A stretch of 64,000 bases of DNA from Strobilurus pachycystidiatus (GCA_019915135.1 JAHLMK010000001.1:3162001-3226000), one strand, 5' to 3'. Shown: positions 32,569-45,455, numbered from the stretch's first letter. Numbers and translations: made by a program. The notes: generated by a model from the sequence alone, not told the origin.

Positions 32569-35198
32569 CTAGTGTTTCGTCTTTTTCGACTTATCGATAT
32601 GTGCCCTCAGCTTCTGCTGCTTCTCCCTCAACGACGCCTTCTTCTTCCCACGTACCGCCCCGCTACTCAGAATCATCATGATAGGCTTATTCCGCGCCTT
32701 TTCACGGTTCGTCGAACTGCTCGGCGCCTCCTTGTTCTTTTTGCCCCTGTGCGACCCGAACTTCTCTCGCCCTTCCCGCCCCTTGGCGATAGACTCCATA
32801 CGCTCGGCATAGTCGGCCTTCGCCTTCTTGCGCGGTCCCAGGATGTCATTCTCGGACACAAAGGTCTCCTCCTGGCCTTGCATTGCCTTCTGCTTGGTCT
32901 CGAGTTCGGCGAGCTTGCGCTTCGCCTTCGTGCCGCCGCCATTCTCCACCGCCTTTGTGGCAGCTTCTATTCTTAGCTGGTTAAGTTTGGAGAAGTCGGC
33001 TGGAGTCAAGATCTAGAGGTAGCGTTAATTCCAATTGAACGAGATTGTAAAAAAGGATAGACTCGCCTTTGTTGTCGCCAACGTCGATATCCGCTCGGGT
33101 TCAGCTTCCGCTTCAGGCTTTTTGGTCTTCTCGTCCTCGTCTTCGCTATCGCTGACCTGCAGATCCTTGCCGTCGTCTTCGACGTCGATCCAGCCATCCG
33201 ACTCTGAATCCGAATCCGACTCTTCCGAATCCACATCCCAGTTGGCCCAATCCTGCTCCTCTTTGGCCTCCATGTCCACATCGTCTTCTTCTTCCTGTTG
33301 TTGCAGATGATCTTCCAGTAACTAGATCACACCAAGTCAGTGGAAAGTTGAACATAGGAACGACCTCACGTACCGAAAGACCCTCGATATCCACAGCAGC
33401 ATCAGCACTATAACCGAAAGGAAGTGGTTGAGAGCCAGACGCAATACCCATGCTCGCATCTTTACCCTGTAAAAGTGGTCATGACGGGCTCTGTTCAACG
33501 TACGAACAAAAGCACATACCCGTTCCCGGCGCTTGAGCATCCCAGGATTCACCTCGCGGTATAGCTGGAGCAAGCCCCGCGCAGCGGATGTCACCGCCTT
33601 ATCCCTCGACTTGCGATACTCAATCAAATCTCCCAGCATATCCTCTTCAATTGCCCACGGCTGGCGCCTGCACACCTCGCGAATGGCGTTGATCCCAGCA
33701 GCGATGACCTCGCTGGAAACCCCAGGATGGACAAACTCGTGCGCCAGTTTTTGGACAACCGGCGCTAAGGCGTCTGGCGGTGTCAGGTCATGCACGGACT
33801 GTGCGAGACTGACGAGGATGGCGGGGACGCGTAGTTGGTGATGAGTGAGGTACTTCACGATGTACGTGTAGAAGCCCAAGACACAGAGTTTGTGAGCGCC
33901 CATCACGCGAGATAGGAGCTGCATGATGAGAATTTTGTGGTCCAAGGAGAAGCGCTTTTCGTAGTGGTTGAGGATGTCGTATAATTTCTCGGCGAAGGTT
34001 TGTGGGTCGTTGAGGAGTTGCAAGGCGGGGAAATTGGGGTTGATTTCCGCTTTCTTGCCGTGCTTTTTCTGGATGATAGGGTGAGGAGGAGGTAAAAAAC
34101 TATATGAGATAGTGATATACCTTCTTCGCGCTGTTGAGTTGTTTCCGCAATTTGTTGTCACCACTCCGTGTTTTTTTGTTGATTTCACGGCGATGGTGGA
34201 GGGACCTAACATCGACTTCCTGTACATGTGTCAGAGGGGGAAACGACAGGCAGGGCTTGGTGCACACACATCTTCGTCTTCGTCGTCGCTGTCCGGTTTG
34301 TCCTCGTCGCTGCCCAAGAAGAAGTGAATGGATGCGCTTTGCACTTTGAGTACCGGGTGGAAGCATCCCAGAGATATGATGGATACTGGTTTGACATCGG
34401 TCCTATAGACAAGTCAATAACCTTGAACGATCGAGCCGATGGTGAACGTACCAAACACCCTTCCTCCAGAGCTCCTTCGTCAGTACGATGGCCCACATAG
34501 CGTCCTCGCCATTGGTGGTCGCAGCAGTCCCTTGTCCACTTGCGGCCCGCAATTTTCCCTTGTCTCCTGTGACCTCGCCATCCATACCGCGTTCGACCAT
34601 CCCGAACAGCATGGCCTGCATTGCGCGGTTGAGCTTGTGGTTTATGGAATGCGTGTTGGCGGTGCGGATGTCGGAAAGGATGGTTTTCCGTATAGAGGCT
34701 CGAAGGGTTGAGGATGTTGTCCGGGGGAGGATAGGGAACAAAGTCTTCAAGAGCCTGTATTGATTGAAGTGAGCGAGCTACATTGAACGAGGGAACAGCG
34801 TGCGCACTCGATGGATGTGATAACGTTTTTGTTGCGGAGCATGACCAGATTTTGGACGATGGATTTGCGAGTGTCCGCAGAGTGGGTCCCATAGTTCTCG
34901 AGCAATAAAGTGGACAGTTGAGACGGGAATTCTGCGGTCTCTTTTGGATAGCAAGGTGCGACCTACACTGAATGTCAAGGGGCCATAAGGAAAGGAATAC
35001 TACACTTACCTGCGAGATAAAGGTGACCAGTTCCCGGAATTGCTGGGCATGTTCCGTTGGACTGATCAAGAAAATTTGGCGGATGCTATTATAATGGTTC
35101 CATTGCTGCAGGAACTCCTCCTTGTACGCTGGCGGGTCTCGCTTGATGAGATTCTGGAGTTGTGGAAGATTGGCAGTCAAAAGGACGCCGCGGCCCAT
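32569..35198 (-). CDS. SDA1: SDA1, 60S ribosomal subunit biogenesis and export factor (739 aa)
   Basis: Nine exons in transcript order: 35198-35010, 34962-34808, 34754-34452, 34402-34270, 34219-34121, 34068-33520, 33466-33374, 33321-33067, 33012-32569. SDA1 is a nucleolar protein needed for pre-60S maturation. The N-terminus (LPQLQNLIKRDPPAYKEEF) and the segment SLGCFHPVLKVQSASIHFFL are family blocks, followed by the acidic SDEDKPDSDDEDE. A helical middle and a second acidic stretch (SEESDSDSESDGWIDVEDD) precede the conserved ILTPADFSKLNQLR and a basic tail. Intron 8 (33013-33066) has a GC donor (AAG|GCGAGT) with a normal AG acceptor; no GT donor nearby keeps the frame. Confidence 0.94.
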
Positions 35199-35294
35199 GA
35201 TGGTAGGAGGAAGAGTGTCAAATATACTGCATATACATCGGGCATAAAAAATCAAGTACAATAAAATCCGTCGTCATCAATAATCAAAGTCAAG

Positions 35295-36093
35295 TCAAGC
35301 AGGCGTCTCTGCGGAAGGCGCCGTTGCGGGTGTGGGATTGGGAGGGCTCGCCGCCGCCCCGTCCAATGTGGGCGGGACGTCTGATGTCGGAGATGTCACG
35401 GGTGTCTGCCTCGTTGCTCCTCCGCGACCACGGCCCCTTCCACGTCCGCCACGACCGCCTCCTCTCGAATCAATACCCTCTGCAGCCCGTTCAGTCGGTG
35501 CTGAAGACTCCTCCGCCTTCTTCTTCCAATCCGTCGCCGCCGGTTTACCCGAATCCCACTCTCGACTCTGTATCTTGTCCATTTTCCGCTTTGCATTCTG
35601 CTCGCGCGTGCGGTCGATGTTGGTCTGGACTTTGCGGTTCTGCGCCTGCTTGATGCGCTCTGATTCCTGCGTCTTTTTGAACGCGTCTTCGTCTGCCATA
35701 ACATCCTGCGTAGACGTATCAGTCTGGATGGACAGGACAAACGATAGGACGATGCGAGCTCACCAGTCGCCGTTGTTTGATCTTTTCGTTCTGCTCCTTC
35801 ATACGCGCCATGCGCTCGGAGAGAGCCTCCTCGGTCAACTTGTCCTGTGTCCATCATCAGTAATCCGGTAATTGGCAACGAAGAGACATGCGCACCCGCT
35901 GCGAGCCGCCAGTCTTGACGCGCTCTGGGTTGTTGTATGGCTTCTTCTTCTCCTTGGACTCGACTGGGCGGCCGGCCTCGCCATCGCCAGGCAGATCGGC
36001 GGGCTGGTCGGCGGCTGGGGCGTCGGAGGATGGAGTCGGGTCGTTGATCTTGAGCTGGTCAAAGTCTAGGCCGAGCGTGTTGGACGGCTCCAT
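35295..36093 (-). CDS. RGG-box protein of unknown role (229 aa)
   Basis: Three exons in transcript order: 36093-35896, 35844-35764, 35705-35295. The central part is highly charged and helical ([19 protein letters not shown] and [20 protein letters not shown]), preceded by [13 protein letters not shown] across the first junction. A glycine-arginine run ([15 protein letters not shown]) follows, then a Pro/Thr/Ala tail. RGG runs usually bind RNA and are arginine-methylated. I know this layout from other basidiomycete hypothetical proteins but no function. It is divergent from PGK across about 150 bp. Confidence 0.82.
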
Positions 36094-36239
36094 CGTTCCA
36101 GGCCGTGCAGACGCAGACTTGGGTTCGGCTCAGTCGCGGTAAGGTGCTAGGAAGGGTCTCGACGCGCACGCCCCAATTTGGCAATTTGGCTGGTATATCA
36201 TTCACCCCACGCCAGCGTAACCTGTATCCGCCCACCACC
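36094..36239. promoter_or_regulatory. Short divergent promoter of the RGG gene and PGK
   Basis: Only 146 bp separate the two start codons, so both promoters and 5' UTRs must overlap. A pyrimidine-rich stretch (GTATCCGCCCACCACC) lies just before the PGK ATG. No certain TATA box is seen. Confidence 0.55.
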
Positions 36240-37849
36240 ATGTCGCTGTCCAACAAGCTCTCCATCACCGACGTCGACCTCAAGGGAAAGCGCGTCCTCA
36301 TCCGCGTCGACTTCAACGTTCCCATCCAGGAAGGCAAAATCACCAACCCCGCCGTACGTCGCCATCGATAGTGCGTCATCGCCGCTCATTTTCGTTTCCA
36401 GCGCATCGTTGCCGCTCTCCCCACCATCCAATATGCCCTCGACAACGGTCTGTTTTACCCACTGTACTCGCTCAATCTGACCATCCATCAGGTGCCGCCG
36501 TCGTCACCCTCATGTCCCACCTCGGGCGTCCGGACGGAAAGGTTGTTGAAAAATACTCACTCAAGCCTGTCGCTGCCGAACTCGAGAAGCAGACCGGAAA
36601 GTCTGTCACCTTCTTGAACGACTCCGTTGGTCCCGACGTCGAGGCCGCCGTCTCCTCCGCTGCTCCTGGGTCTATCATTCTCCTCGAGAACTTGCGCTTC
36701 CACATCGAGGAGGAGGGTTCCGTCAAGAACAAGGACGGCACAAAGACCAAGGCTGATCCCACCAAGGTTGCCGAATTCCGTGCGGGCCTCACCAAGCTTG
36801 GCGACGTCTACGTCAACGACGCGTTCGGCACAGCTCATCGCGCTCACTCCAGTATGGTCGGAGTCAAGCTACCTCAACGCGCTGCCGGTCTCCTCGTCAA
36901 GAAGGAGCTCGAGTTCTTTGCCAAGGCTCTGGAGAAGCCCGACAGGCCTTTCCTTGCCATTCTCGGTGGCGCCAAGGTATCGGACAAGATCCAACTTATC
37001 GAAAACATGCTTGACAAGGTACATGTCCTTAACTCACACCCTTGACCTTCATCTCACGCGCGTCTAGGTCAACTCATTGATCATCTGCGGTGGAATGGCC
37101 TTCACCTTCAAGAAGACCCTCGAGAACGTCTCTGTACGCATCTTTACTCCGTGACGTGTCTTTCCCTTCTCACGTCACCTACAGATCGGAAACTCGTTGT
37201 TTGACGCGCCTGGATCTGAGAAAGTCGCTGCTCTCGTGGAAAAAGCCAAGGCCAACGGTGTCAAGATCGTGTTCCCCGTTGACTACATCACCGCAGACAA
37301 GTTTGACAAGAACGCCACGGTAGGCCGATCTGTTTGCTCTACTCGTCTTTCCATCTCACCAGCCAATCAGACTGGGACGGCCACGGAAGAGGAGGGTATC
37401 CCTGATGGGTGGATGGGTCTTGATGCCGGCCCAAAGAGTCGAGAACTGTTCCGCGCGACTGTATTGGAGGCGAAGACGATACTGTGGAACGGGTTAGATA
37501 TATTTCACCCTTCCTCTACTTCAGGCATGTGCTAACTATAGTCGATCCAGACCTCCTGGCGTGTTCGAGTTCCCTGCGTTCGCAGCCGGATCTGCCGCCC
37601 TCCTTGATGCTAACATCGAAGCGGCCAAGAACGGTGCTGTCGTCATCGTAGGAGGTGGAGACACTGCCACCGTCGTTGCGCAAGCTGGTGCGGAAGACAA
37701 GCTGAGCCACGTCAGTACCGGTGGAGGTGCCAGCTTGGAGCTTTTGGAAGGAAAGGTCAGTGTTCAACGTTGTCGACATCATAGCGTCGAGTTTTCTCAT
37801 TTCATTCTTTCAGGCCCTTCCTGGTGTCGTTGAGCTCAGCGAAAAGTAA
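36240..37849 (+). CDS. PGK1: Phosphoglycerate kinase (416 aa)
   Basis: Eight exons: 36240-36353, 36402-36447, 36492-37018, 37068-37133, 37185-37319, 37371-37492, 37551-37755, 37814-37849. It catalyses 1,3-bisphosphoglycerate + ADP to 3-phosphoglycerate + ATP in glycolysis. Seen: [18 protein letters not shown] at the N-terminus, [22 protein letters not shown], the nucleotide-site region [43 protein letters not shown] across the exon 6/7 junction, and the C-terminal [12 protein letters not shown] with [14 protein letters not shown]. The total of 416 residues is exactly typical. All introns are 44-58 nt. Confidence 0.98.
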
Positions 37850-38446
37850 AGGTGAAGAAGAATCTAAGATAGCAATTGTACAGTATACGTATGCATTCAT
37901 TTAGAAATAGAATCTCGATCCAACTCTGTAGTGTGTTTACGATTCAAATGGAACATGACGATGGATAAAGCATCGAGTCTTGATTATCTTGTTGATGGCG
38001 GAGAATAACCGATCCCAGTCCTGGGCCGACGTGATGTCCCATTCAAACCTTGTCATGCCTTCATCGAATGTGGCGTTTGAAGTTATCTTTGGTGATTGAT
38101 GCTCGTCTATCTCGGAATTGTACCCTCACAAACAGGGTCAGTCATACCAACGTTCCGGCGGTAGAAGATTGGCAGAGGACAGATTCCGCCGAAAGAATTA
38201 CTTCCTTCAGGCCGAATACGTGCCTTCCTCGTGCTTCATTGATCTCAAATCAACACCTTCCTCTTATACATAACACATACAACTGAAGTCTCTGGATGTA
38301 CACGATGCTCGAGGGGACCCGGTACTTCGCGGCGCAGTCAATCAAGCAAACTAACATGTACAATCTCCACAACCGCTAGAACCGCGAAATGTACCCTATT
38401 ATGATTCAAATCAAGCAGCTTTTGCTGATGGCGACCAAACCTGTTC
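37850..38446. other. Convergent intergenic region
   Basis: It lies between the 3' ends of PGK and the permease gene. No gene or repeat recognised. Confidence 0.45.
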
Positions 38447-40803
38447 CTAATGAATATACCTAAACGCGGGATGCTGGTTCCCCAATCTGCGCGAAAACAA
38501 GTTAACACTTCTCATCGAACGCACAAAGCCTGAGGTGACATACTGTGATACATCGCCCTTCTCCAAGCGGTAGTCGCGTCCACCCTTCTCGCGGTTCGCG
38601 TTCTCGCGCTTCTGCCATAAGAAGAGAGAAATGGCGAGGGCGCATAGTGTCGAGGAGAATGCGAGGTTCAGGGAGTTGCCCTTGTGGTATCCAGTGTGCG
38701 CATCGGGGGCGATGTACGCCCACATGCCAACGACTGAACCGAGACCTCCGACGCCTGTGACTACGGCACCGACCAAAGCGCGAAGCGTATCCGGAGAAGA
38801 GTTCGATGCTGCCCATCCAAGCACGACGGGGCCGTTAATCTGCGAACACTATGATGAGCATGTGCAGCGCTGGAAACTGTGTGCAACCCACAAATCCACC
38901 AGTAAAGTTGAGGAAGCAAGCAGCATAGCGCGCCTTGACCGCCGTCGAGTCAGTGGCTATCCAGATGCCATCTAAGCAGAGGTTTGTACTCTAAACAACA
39001 AAGGACAGGGGAGAGAAAATGGCGATACATACATCCAATGATGGTTAGGCACGCTCCGAAAACGGAGAACGGCCAATGAACACGGAATCGAATGCAAGCA
39101 TAAGTTACCGCCAATCCAACAATACCGGCCACTCTGCATAAATTGCATCAGCACACGACGAACCATGAATGAGAATCTGAATCATTACACAGGAATCGGG
39201 GTGGCAAGCAGTTGGATGTGAATGATGGACGAGCCGGGGAAGTTCGACATCAAGATGGTGGGCCTGCAAACCGATGATTAGTATATCGTGGGTGGAAACG
39301 TCCAAGAACACGAACAGGAAGACACCCAATCCTTGGATCGAGCAATTATCCAGCTGTGCATCACGCTTTAGCAGCGCAAAGGTAGGAAGGGGGCTGCAAT
39401 GTAACTCACCATGTACAAGAAGGTGCAAACAACCGTGGTCACGTCGAACAGTCCACGTTTGATCAGCTTTGGGTTCATCTTCTCTTTCGTATCCTTGATC
39501 TAGACAGAACGTGAGGGCTTCACTCGAATGTGAAAGCAAGCCATACATCAGGCTGATCCGCGTATAATCTCGCCATAGCAAGCCGCCTCTCCTCTTCGTT
39601 GAACATCTTTGTGTGCTCCGGATCCGTTGGGAAAATAAACAACAGAACAAATCCAACGCCGATGGTGATGATTCCTTCAACAAGGAAGATATTCTGCCAT
39701 GACCTGCGGCTTCCAATGTGATCAATGGACAGAAGACCGGCAGCGAGGAGACCCCCAACTATGTCGGAAAAGAGGTGAATCAACAGAGTGTAAAAGTAGC
39801 GGATTCCGACTCACATCCACCAGCAGCTCCGGCTGAGACCATCATGAAGCAACCGACGCGACTGGTTATTTCATGTCGACGGTAGTAACGCGTGAGGAGA
39901 TAGCTTCGTTCTCATTAGTACATGGTCTCTTCGATGTATAATGAAGGAAAGGTCCACTCACGTCAGCCCAGGCGTAGTGACAGCCTCCGACAAGCCCAAG
40001 AACACGCGGGTGGCAAAGAATCCAGCACGGTCTACAGGTGACAGATCGGTCCCGGGATTAGGGCGGTCAAAGGGGTTCAAGAGCATACTTACCGTGAATG
40101 AAAGCCGTAGCGAGAGTGACAGCACCGAAGATGATGATTCTATTGATTTCATTAATGTCCATTCCGCAGAAGGAAGCGCCGACATACGATACAGGGACAA
40201 GCCAGAAGCCGACCCGCTTGATGAGCAGGGCAGACGGGATATCACCAAGCAGGAACATGATATAGAACTAGCGGAGACTTGGCATCAGTACATGGCGATC
40301 GTACCTCCGTTTGAACGCACCAGAGACGTGCCGATGTTGACTGAAAAATGAGTAAGCTACCGGATGAGCTTCGAGGGGGGAAGACACACAGTCATAGGTG
40401 CGAAACTTTAGGTCTCGACCAAGTCCGGCAGAGTAAGCATTTGAGATGTTCTAGGTTGACTCAGAAGGGGCTCGAAGGAAGACCAGGTTTGAGACATACA
40501 CCACGCTGTGTAGAAGTCAACTCAGTCGGTGAAAGACGATTTGAAGCAGGAGGGGTCACTCACGTCGATGAACAGACAACTATAGCAAAGCGTGACAAGG
40601 GGGAGAACTCTTGAAAGAACTTCAGCTCGTCGTCAAGCCTTCATGTCCTTGACTATCACTCACATCCAGTCCAGTTTCCTCACCAATTTGGCCTCAGCGA
40701 CGGGATCGATCCTGTACTCGTCGGTCACCGAGGGTTCCGAGTCCGGAGGGGTGCCAATGGCCTTCTCTGTGATTGACGCTTCGTCTGACGATAGACGGTC
40801 CAT
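38447..40803 (-). CDS. MFS permease, Dal5 (allantoate/anion) type, 17 exons with a 6-nt microexon (498 aa)
   Basis: Exons in transcript order: 40803-40664, 40609-40564, 40505-40500, 40450-40390, 40340-40321, 40267-40188, 40139-40093, 40031-39962, 39903-39815, 39758-39547, 39499-39410, 39353-39310, 39263-39189, 39133-39033, 38971-38892, 38839-38544, 38486-38447. The protein starts with a cytosolic tail, then LVRKLDWIVLPLVTL leads into TM1. The motif D-R-G-N-I-S-N-A forms only if the 6-nt exon CGTGGT is included. Later family blocks are GFFATRVFLGLSEAVTTPG, SWQNIFLVEGIITIGVG, FPTDPEHTKM, KRGLFDVTT, VGAVVTGVGGLGSVVGMWAY and the C-terminal HPAFRYIH. It should import a small organic anion or nitrogen source at the plasma membrane; the substrate is unknown. 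The exon 12 donor (GTTCTT) is the least certain junction. Confidence 0.9.
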
Positions 40804-41918
40804 GGTGGCAATAGTCAGAGTCGGTGCTGGGACGACAATGCAGTTGCAGTTGAATGCAGGGCGCGTCGCTTCTGTGATGAAGGAGGGAAGTCCTAATCAG
40901 CATCCTGGATGATATTGTTAGGGTTTTAAAGGAGGGGTATCTTGATCGAAGCGTGACAGCCCTAAAACGATTAGCGTGCGAGTAGCGTGCGCCGCATATC
41001 CGTACGGGGTTTTGCGGGTAAAACAGCCTGGGCGGCTGGGCCCCTGCTGCATTACAGGGATGCCATACCGCCGACATAAGGTACTGTAAGTAAGTACTGT
41101 AATGATACCAATCAGTGTGCAGGGCCAGCGAGTATCTCAGGCGAACGGACGAACTTGAAGATACGCGGTATGTATTGCAGCGGTTCTACGACAGGATCAA
41201 TCCACAGACCGACCATCATGATCAGCAAGTATCCTCATTTTTGCAATCACACAGTCCACGGTCAATCGTGCTCAAGCAAGGCGAAGACTTGGTCGGTCTG
41301 ACCGTAGACATCGCTCGTGCTTGTCATCTTGGTGACAAACGCTTCATTCTTGGGTTGTTCCAAGCCAATTCCAACAGCTTTCTTGCTGAGCATCTGATAG
41401 CATTTGGTCGAAGACCAAGAGGTACTCCAGTTGGATCTTTGGGCATGGGGATATCCTGTAACATCGGATACCAAGCTCTCGGAAACAAAACAAAGGCCCC
41501 GCGGATGCTTAACCGAAGATGACATGAACGCCACCGTGACCCATGGGCCATCATACTTTGAGTCTGTGATAACATTTTTTCGTGCGACACCATCGGCAGC
41601 CTATGAGCTCTCTTGCACTCCCGCAAGATTCATCGAAGCTGTACGAGAGTCAGTGGGAGCATATTGGCATACTCACGCAATGAAATCGAGACCGGTGGAG
41701 TTTTTTTGAGTTTCGAGTTGGTGTCGATCCTCATGCGCTCAGGTCAAGCTCAGGTTCCTGAAGCGGCCTCAAGGATTCTTTTCCCCATCCCATTCGGTTC
41801 CCCTTTCAATGGTGTCAGTAATGTAGAATGAGGTCTGCGACCAGACCACGTTTGGTGATTCAATGTAAGCTTGAAGCCCGAACGCGAGCGTCGACTCCCT
41901 CGAGGCCACAGACAAGGT

Positions 41919-41977
41919 AGGGTAAGCCGGATGGTCGAGGTTGAATTTCGAAAAATGACCGATCGCAAGGATCGAAC
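41919..41977 (-). repeat. SINE-like repeat, left copy (minus orientation)
   Basis: The 46 bp at 41919-41964 are the exact reverse complement of 43196-43241. Just upstream in its own orientation (41969-41977) lies GTTCGATCC, a perfect match to the pol III B-box consensus GWTCRANNC. No A box is recognised in this copy. Confidence 0.5.
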
Positions 41978-43132
41978 CGGTGTTCATGTGGATGCATGAA
42001 TGAGTGTACTTATTGTATAACGTCAACCGAGAGGTACTTAGAATACATCTATATGTACAAAATTGAGTGACACAGCTGAGCATCTTGTATCTTGGCCCAG
42101 CGGAGGCCATCCATTCAACATGAACGGTAGGGGTCACTACTTTGCATGCCAGACTCAGAGTCCGGGGAACTGTCGTGCAGCAGTAACAGGCAGGCTGCCT
42201 TGCGGGGCGCGATACCCCTTTGTCAGTACCCGACCGCGCAACAACTCTGCACACAGTATAGATTACTTGGCACGTCCCCTCGGGTCCCTACCTATTAGGG
42301 CCGTGCGCCATCTTCACACTCTCCTGTCCTCGAGTTCTCTCAAAGTCGGTGTTCCACCCTCGGACTACTTCAAGTCTTCAACTCCTTGACATCCCTGCTG
42401 CCGTCTGTGCCCGTTCTGTTCCCATAATCTCATTGCTTTGGAAGGGTGCATCAGCGTGTTCAACAGTCTGAATGAATGGAAGGTACAAGCGAGAACATAT
42501 GTAAGTTCCTTTACTCTCAACAATGATAATTGCACAGTCAAGGGTTCGGTGCCAAGTCATCAATAATCTCTCATCGCCGCGGCCGCCAGCGTCACGGTGA
42601 ACAGAACCATCGGAAGTGACAACAGTAGTCTCGTTACTGTCTCCCATATTGTCAGGATCTTGTCCAAGGGCGCAGTGGCCATAGTCTCCCAATTTGGGCA
42701 GCGCGCGCGCAGCCAAATTAAGCCCTGGATGAGCGGTTAGACAGCTGACTACAATTTCGGCGTGCCCAGCGGGCCAGAAATTCGAGCAAGTCGTCAGTAC
42801 AAGGATTGAACCACCTAATGAGATACAACTCAGACTTGTAACGGGTTCTCCAGTCTCTGGCATGGGCATGTAAGATTCAGGTTCAGCAGAGTAGTAGACA
42901 AAGTGCAAACAGTCCCTGGAGATGGTGGTCGTCAGAGATGAATCAATATTTCCCTCTGCGTTCACGAGTAGTCACAAGCGCGTGACCCCTGTGACTTTTT
43001 GCGCAAAAACACCGTTTCGTGGCTTCCACGCAAGCTGGATATAGAATACTTGGCTCAGGAGTGTAATTTTGTATATTTCAATGTATTCCACTACTCACTT
43101 GAGCTTACAGTACACTCCTCCATGTTCAACGG

Positions 43133-43241
43133 TAGGGAAACTGGGTGCCATCGAGGGGGACCCACATGATTCCGAGACCTCGGGTTCGATTCTTCGATCG
43201 GTCATTTTTCGAAATTCAACCTCGACCATCCGGCTTACCCT
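43133..43241 (+). repeat. SINE-like repeat, right copy, with A-box and B-box motifs
   Basis: TAGGGAAACTGG at 43133-43144 matches the A-box consensus at 11 of 12 positions, and GTTCGATTC at 43184-43192 is a perfect B box 51 bp downstream, the spacing of tRNA-type internal promoters. The 46-bp block 43196-43241 follows, identical in inverted orientation to the left copy. A tRNA-derived retroelement is inferred; no poly(A) tail is obvious. Confidence 0.45.
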
Positions 43242-43868
43242 AGACAAGGGCGGGTCCGAGTCCATGCGGCCGGATTCAGGCGTAGCCCGTATATATCAGG
43301 ACCGCTTCAACATGGTCCTGACCTGGCTAGTTACTGATGCTGAGGGCTAGATACTGGCCTCGGATACTGAATATTACTAATATACCCATTTACGGGCTTG
43401 TTCCTGGCCGGTGACCCGAAGTGCCGGCCTCGTGGGCCATTCATCATGTCAATGTTTGTCGCGTCGCAATGAACGAGATGTCGCGTCGCGAGACGGCGCG
43501 CAAGGACTTTGAAAAACATCTTGAGTGGTGCCCTACTCAACTCTAAGTGTGATGTACATGATTCGAGAGCAAATAACAAACCATGATGTGTGATCCACAA
43601 CCACTACTGACCACTAGTACTTACCGACCTCAGCAAGAAGCAGTTTGTCATAGAATGCATTTCCTGGTATGAGTCTAGTACATGAGATACTTAAGTAGGG
43701 ATGCAACAAAAATCTCGGAAGAGTCTTGTCTGTGTCAAAATGGATCGCGCAGCGGCGAATGAGTGCAATGGGGAATAGAACGAGGGTGCATTACATGAGA
43801 ATACAAGCAGTGGATAAGGCGGTCGGCCGTGTGCAGCGATATATGTGTCCAATAATGGATGCATGCAA

Positions 43869-43934
43869 CGATGGCGAGCGGCGCGTATCACGATGGCGAG
43901 CGGCGCGTATCACGACGGCGAGCAGCGCGTCTGA
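43869..43934. repeat. 22-bp minisatellite, three copies
   Basis: The unit CGATGGCGAGCGGCGCGTAT plus CA is perfect at 43869 and 43891; the third copy at 43913 has several changes, and a further decayed unit follows. Confidence 0.8.
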
Positions 43935-45455
43935 TGAAAACGAGGGGCGCGTGTAGCAATGACATGGGGGCGTGCAACGACAGCAAAGAGAGCGCGCAAG
44001 GGAGAGGAGGAGCGCGTGTGATGGGGACGAGGCTTGGTCCGAGGAAATGGTGTACGAGGCTTGGTCGGGGATGGTGGTTAGCCGGGGGCGATGAGACGGC
44101 GAGACATCGGTGTCTTGAGTATTGAGTAGTACCTGCAAGTTGAAAAGAGAGTGGGTGGAATAACAAGCAAATGAAGAAGTGGATTCAAGTATGCACTGAC
44201 GCGCCCAAGACGTCTCGCTCTACCCACTCCAGTCACTACTTGGTGAATTGGTACGGCCATGTCCCCCAAAGGCGTGTCAAAGTCAGCTGTCGGTAACCCA
44301 GGGAATTGGTCACCGCTACATTCTGTTGTATCCGACGAGGGTGCTGCAAGTCGCGATCAATTGAGATGGAACAAGATGAGAGGGATGTGGTGTGTCAGCG
44401 GTGTGTCATAGGCATGCTGTCACAGTAATTCCCGTTTGAGCTCAGTAAATCATTCGGCACGTCGGGTTGCAGGCGATCAATGGCAATTTCCGTTGCAGAT
44501 ACTGGCTGAAACGGGAATTTCGCCCAATTTGGGCTGGCAGTATCTGAACCTCGCCGGTCTCGAATGTAGCGCGCTGCACAGGCCAAAAACAGAGCGAGAA
44601 GACGCAGAACGATCTTGAGAGCTAGCTCACAGCAGAATTGACTTATGAATCTGGTGCGTACTCTTTCCTCTCTTCTTTCTCTTTTCTCCTCTTTCCTTTT
44701 TTGGAATTGATTTAATTATTTGATTTCCAGCCCACAACATCAGTATCTGGCCTGACCTGGTCCTGACGATGTGAGTGATATAATCGTTCAGCTGCGTCGG
44801 CTTCCACCCTGGATCTTGAGGCGCTTGAAACTCACAAGAGGTGCTCCGTGCTCGAGGCGCACCCAGCCCAAGGCAAGCAATTCTCATCTAAGTATCTTGT
44901 CTTGCGACTCCGTACATGCCCGTAGATCGATCGAGGAAGATACTGGATATAAGACACACTAGCAGAGCGGGATGGACGTGGCTCACTATGGTTCAATGAG
45001 CAAGAAAGGAGCTAGGTCGCAAGGGTGATGCCTCTGAATCCCCGATGCTAGTGCCTGGATAGGCTGGTCATATACAACCTTGAAGAATTCTATTAGGTAT
45101 GGATTTGTCCTGAGTGGAGAACAATCAAGAATGAAGTCCAGGCAAATTGTAGAGACCCTGAGAAGTTGGATCGGCGACAAACCGTTGTTGGAGACGCGCT
45201 ACAAGCGTCGGAGGTCTTCGTTGTTACCTGGAACAGACCAGAGGCGCGTTTCGGATCGAGGAGACCGGACTCAGCATGGCACAGCGTAAACGTGTCTTGA
45301 GTTAGTGCTCCGGGATCGAGGAGCACTGTCGACCTTGAGCGCATCGTCGCGACGACAGAATGAATGATGTATGTCTGTGACTCTGTGGGAGATTACTAGG
45401 CGGGACATTAGCTCAGCCACCTGCAGTCTGCACTAGTAGTTCATGTCGTCTACAG

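Noticed and set aside
42378..42965. 195-codon minus-strand frame in the gene-poor block
   Set aside because: It opens on GTG, its first internal ATG comes well inside, no splice pattern or motif supports it, and a frame of this length can occur by chance.
43184..43192. Possible tRNA gene because of the GGTTCGATTC motif
   Set aside because: No T-stem, anticodon arm or acceptor stem can be folded around it; kept only as a SINE-like promoter motif.
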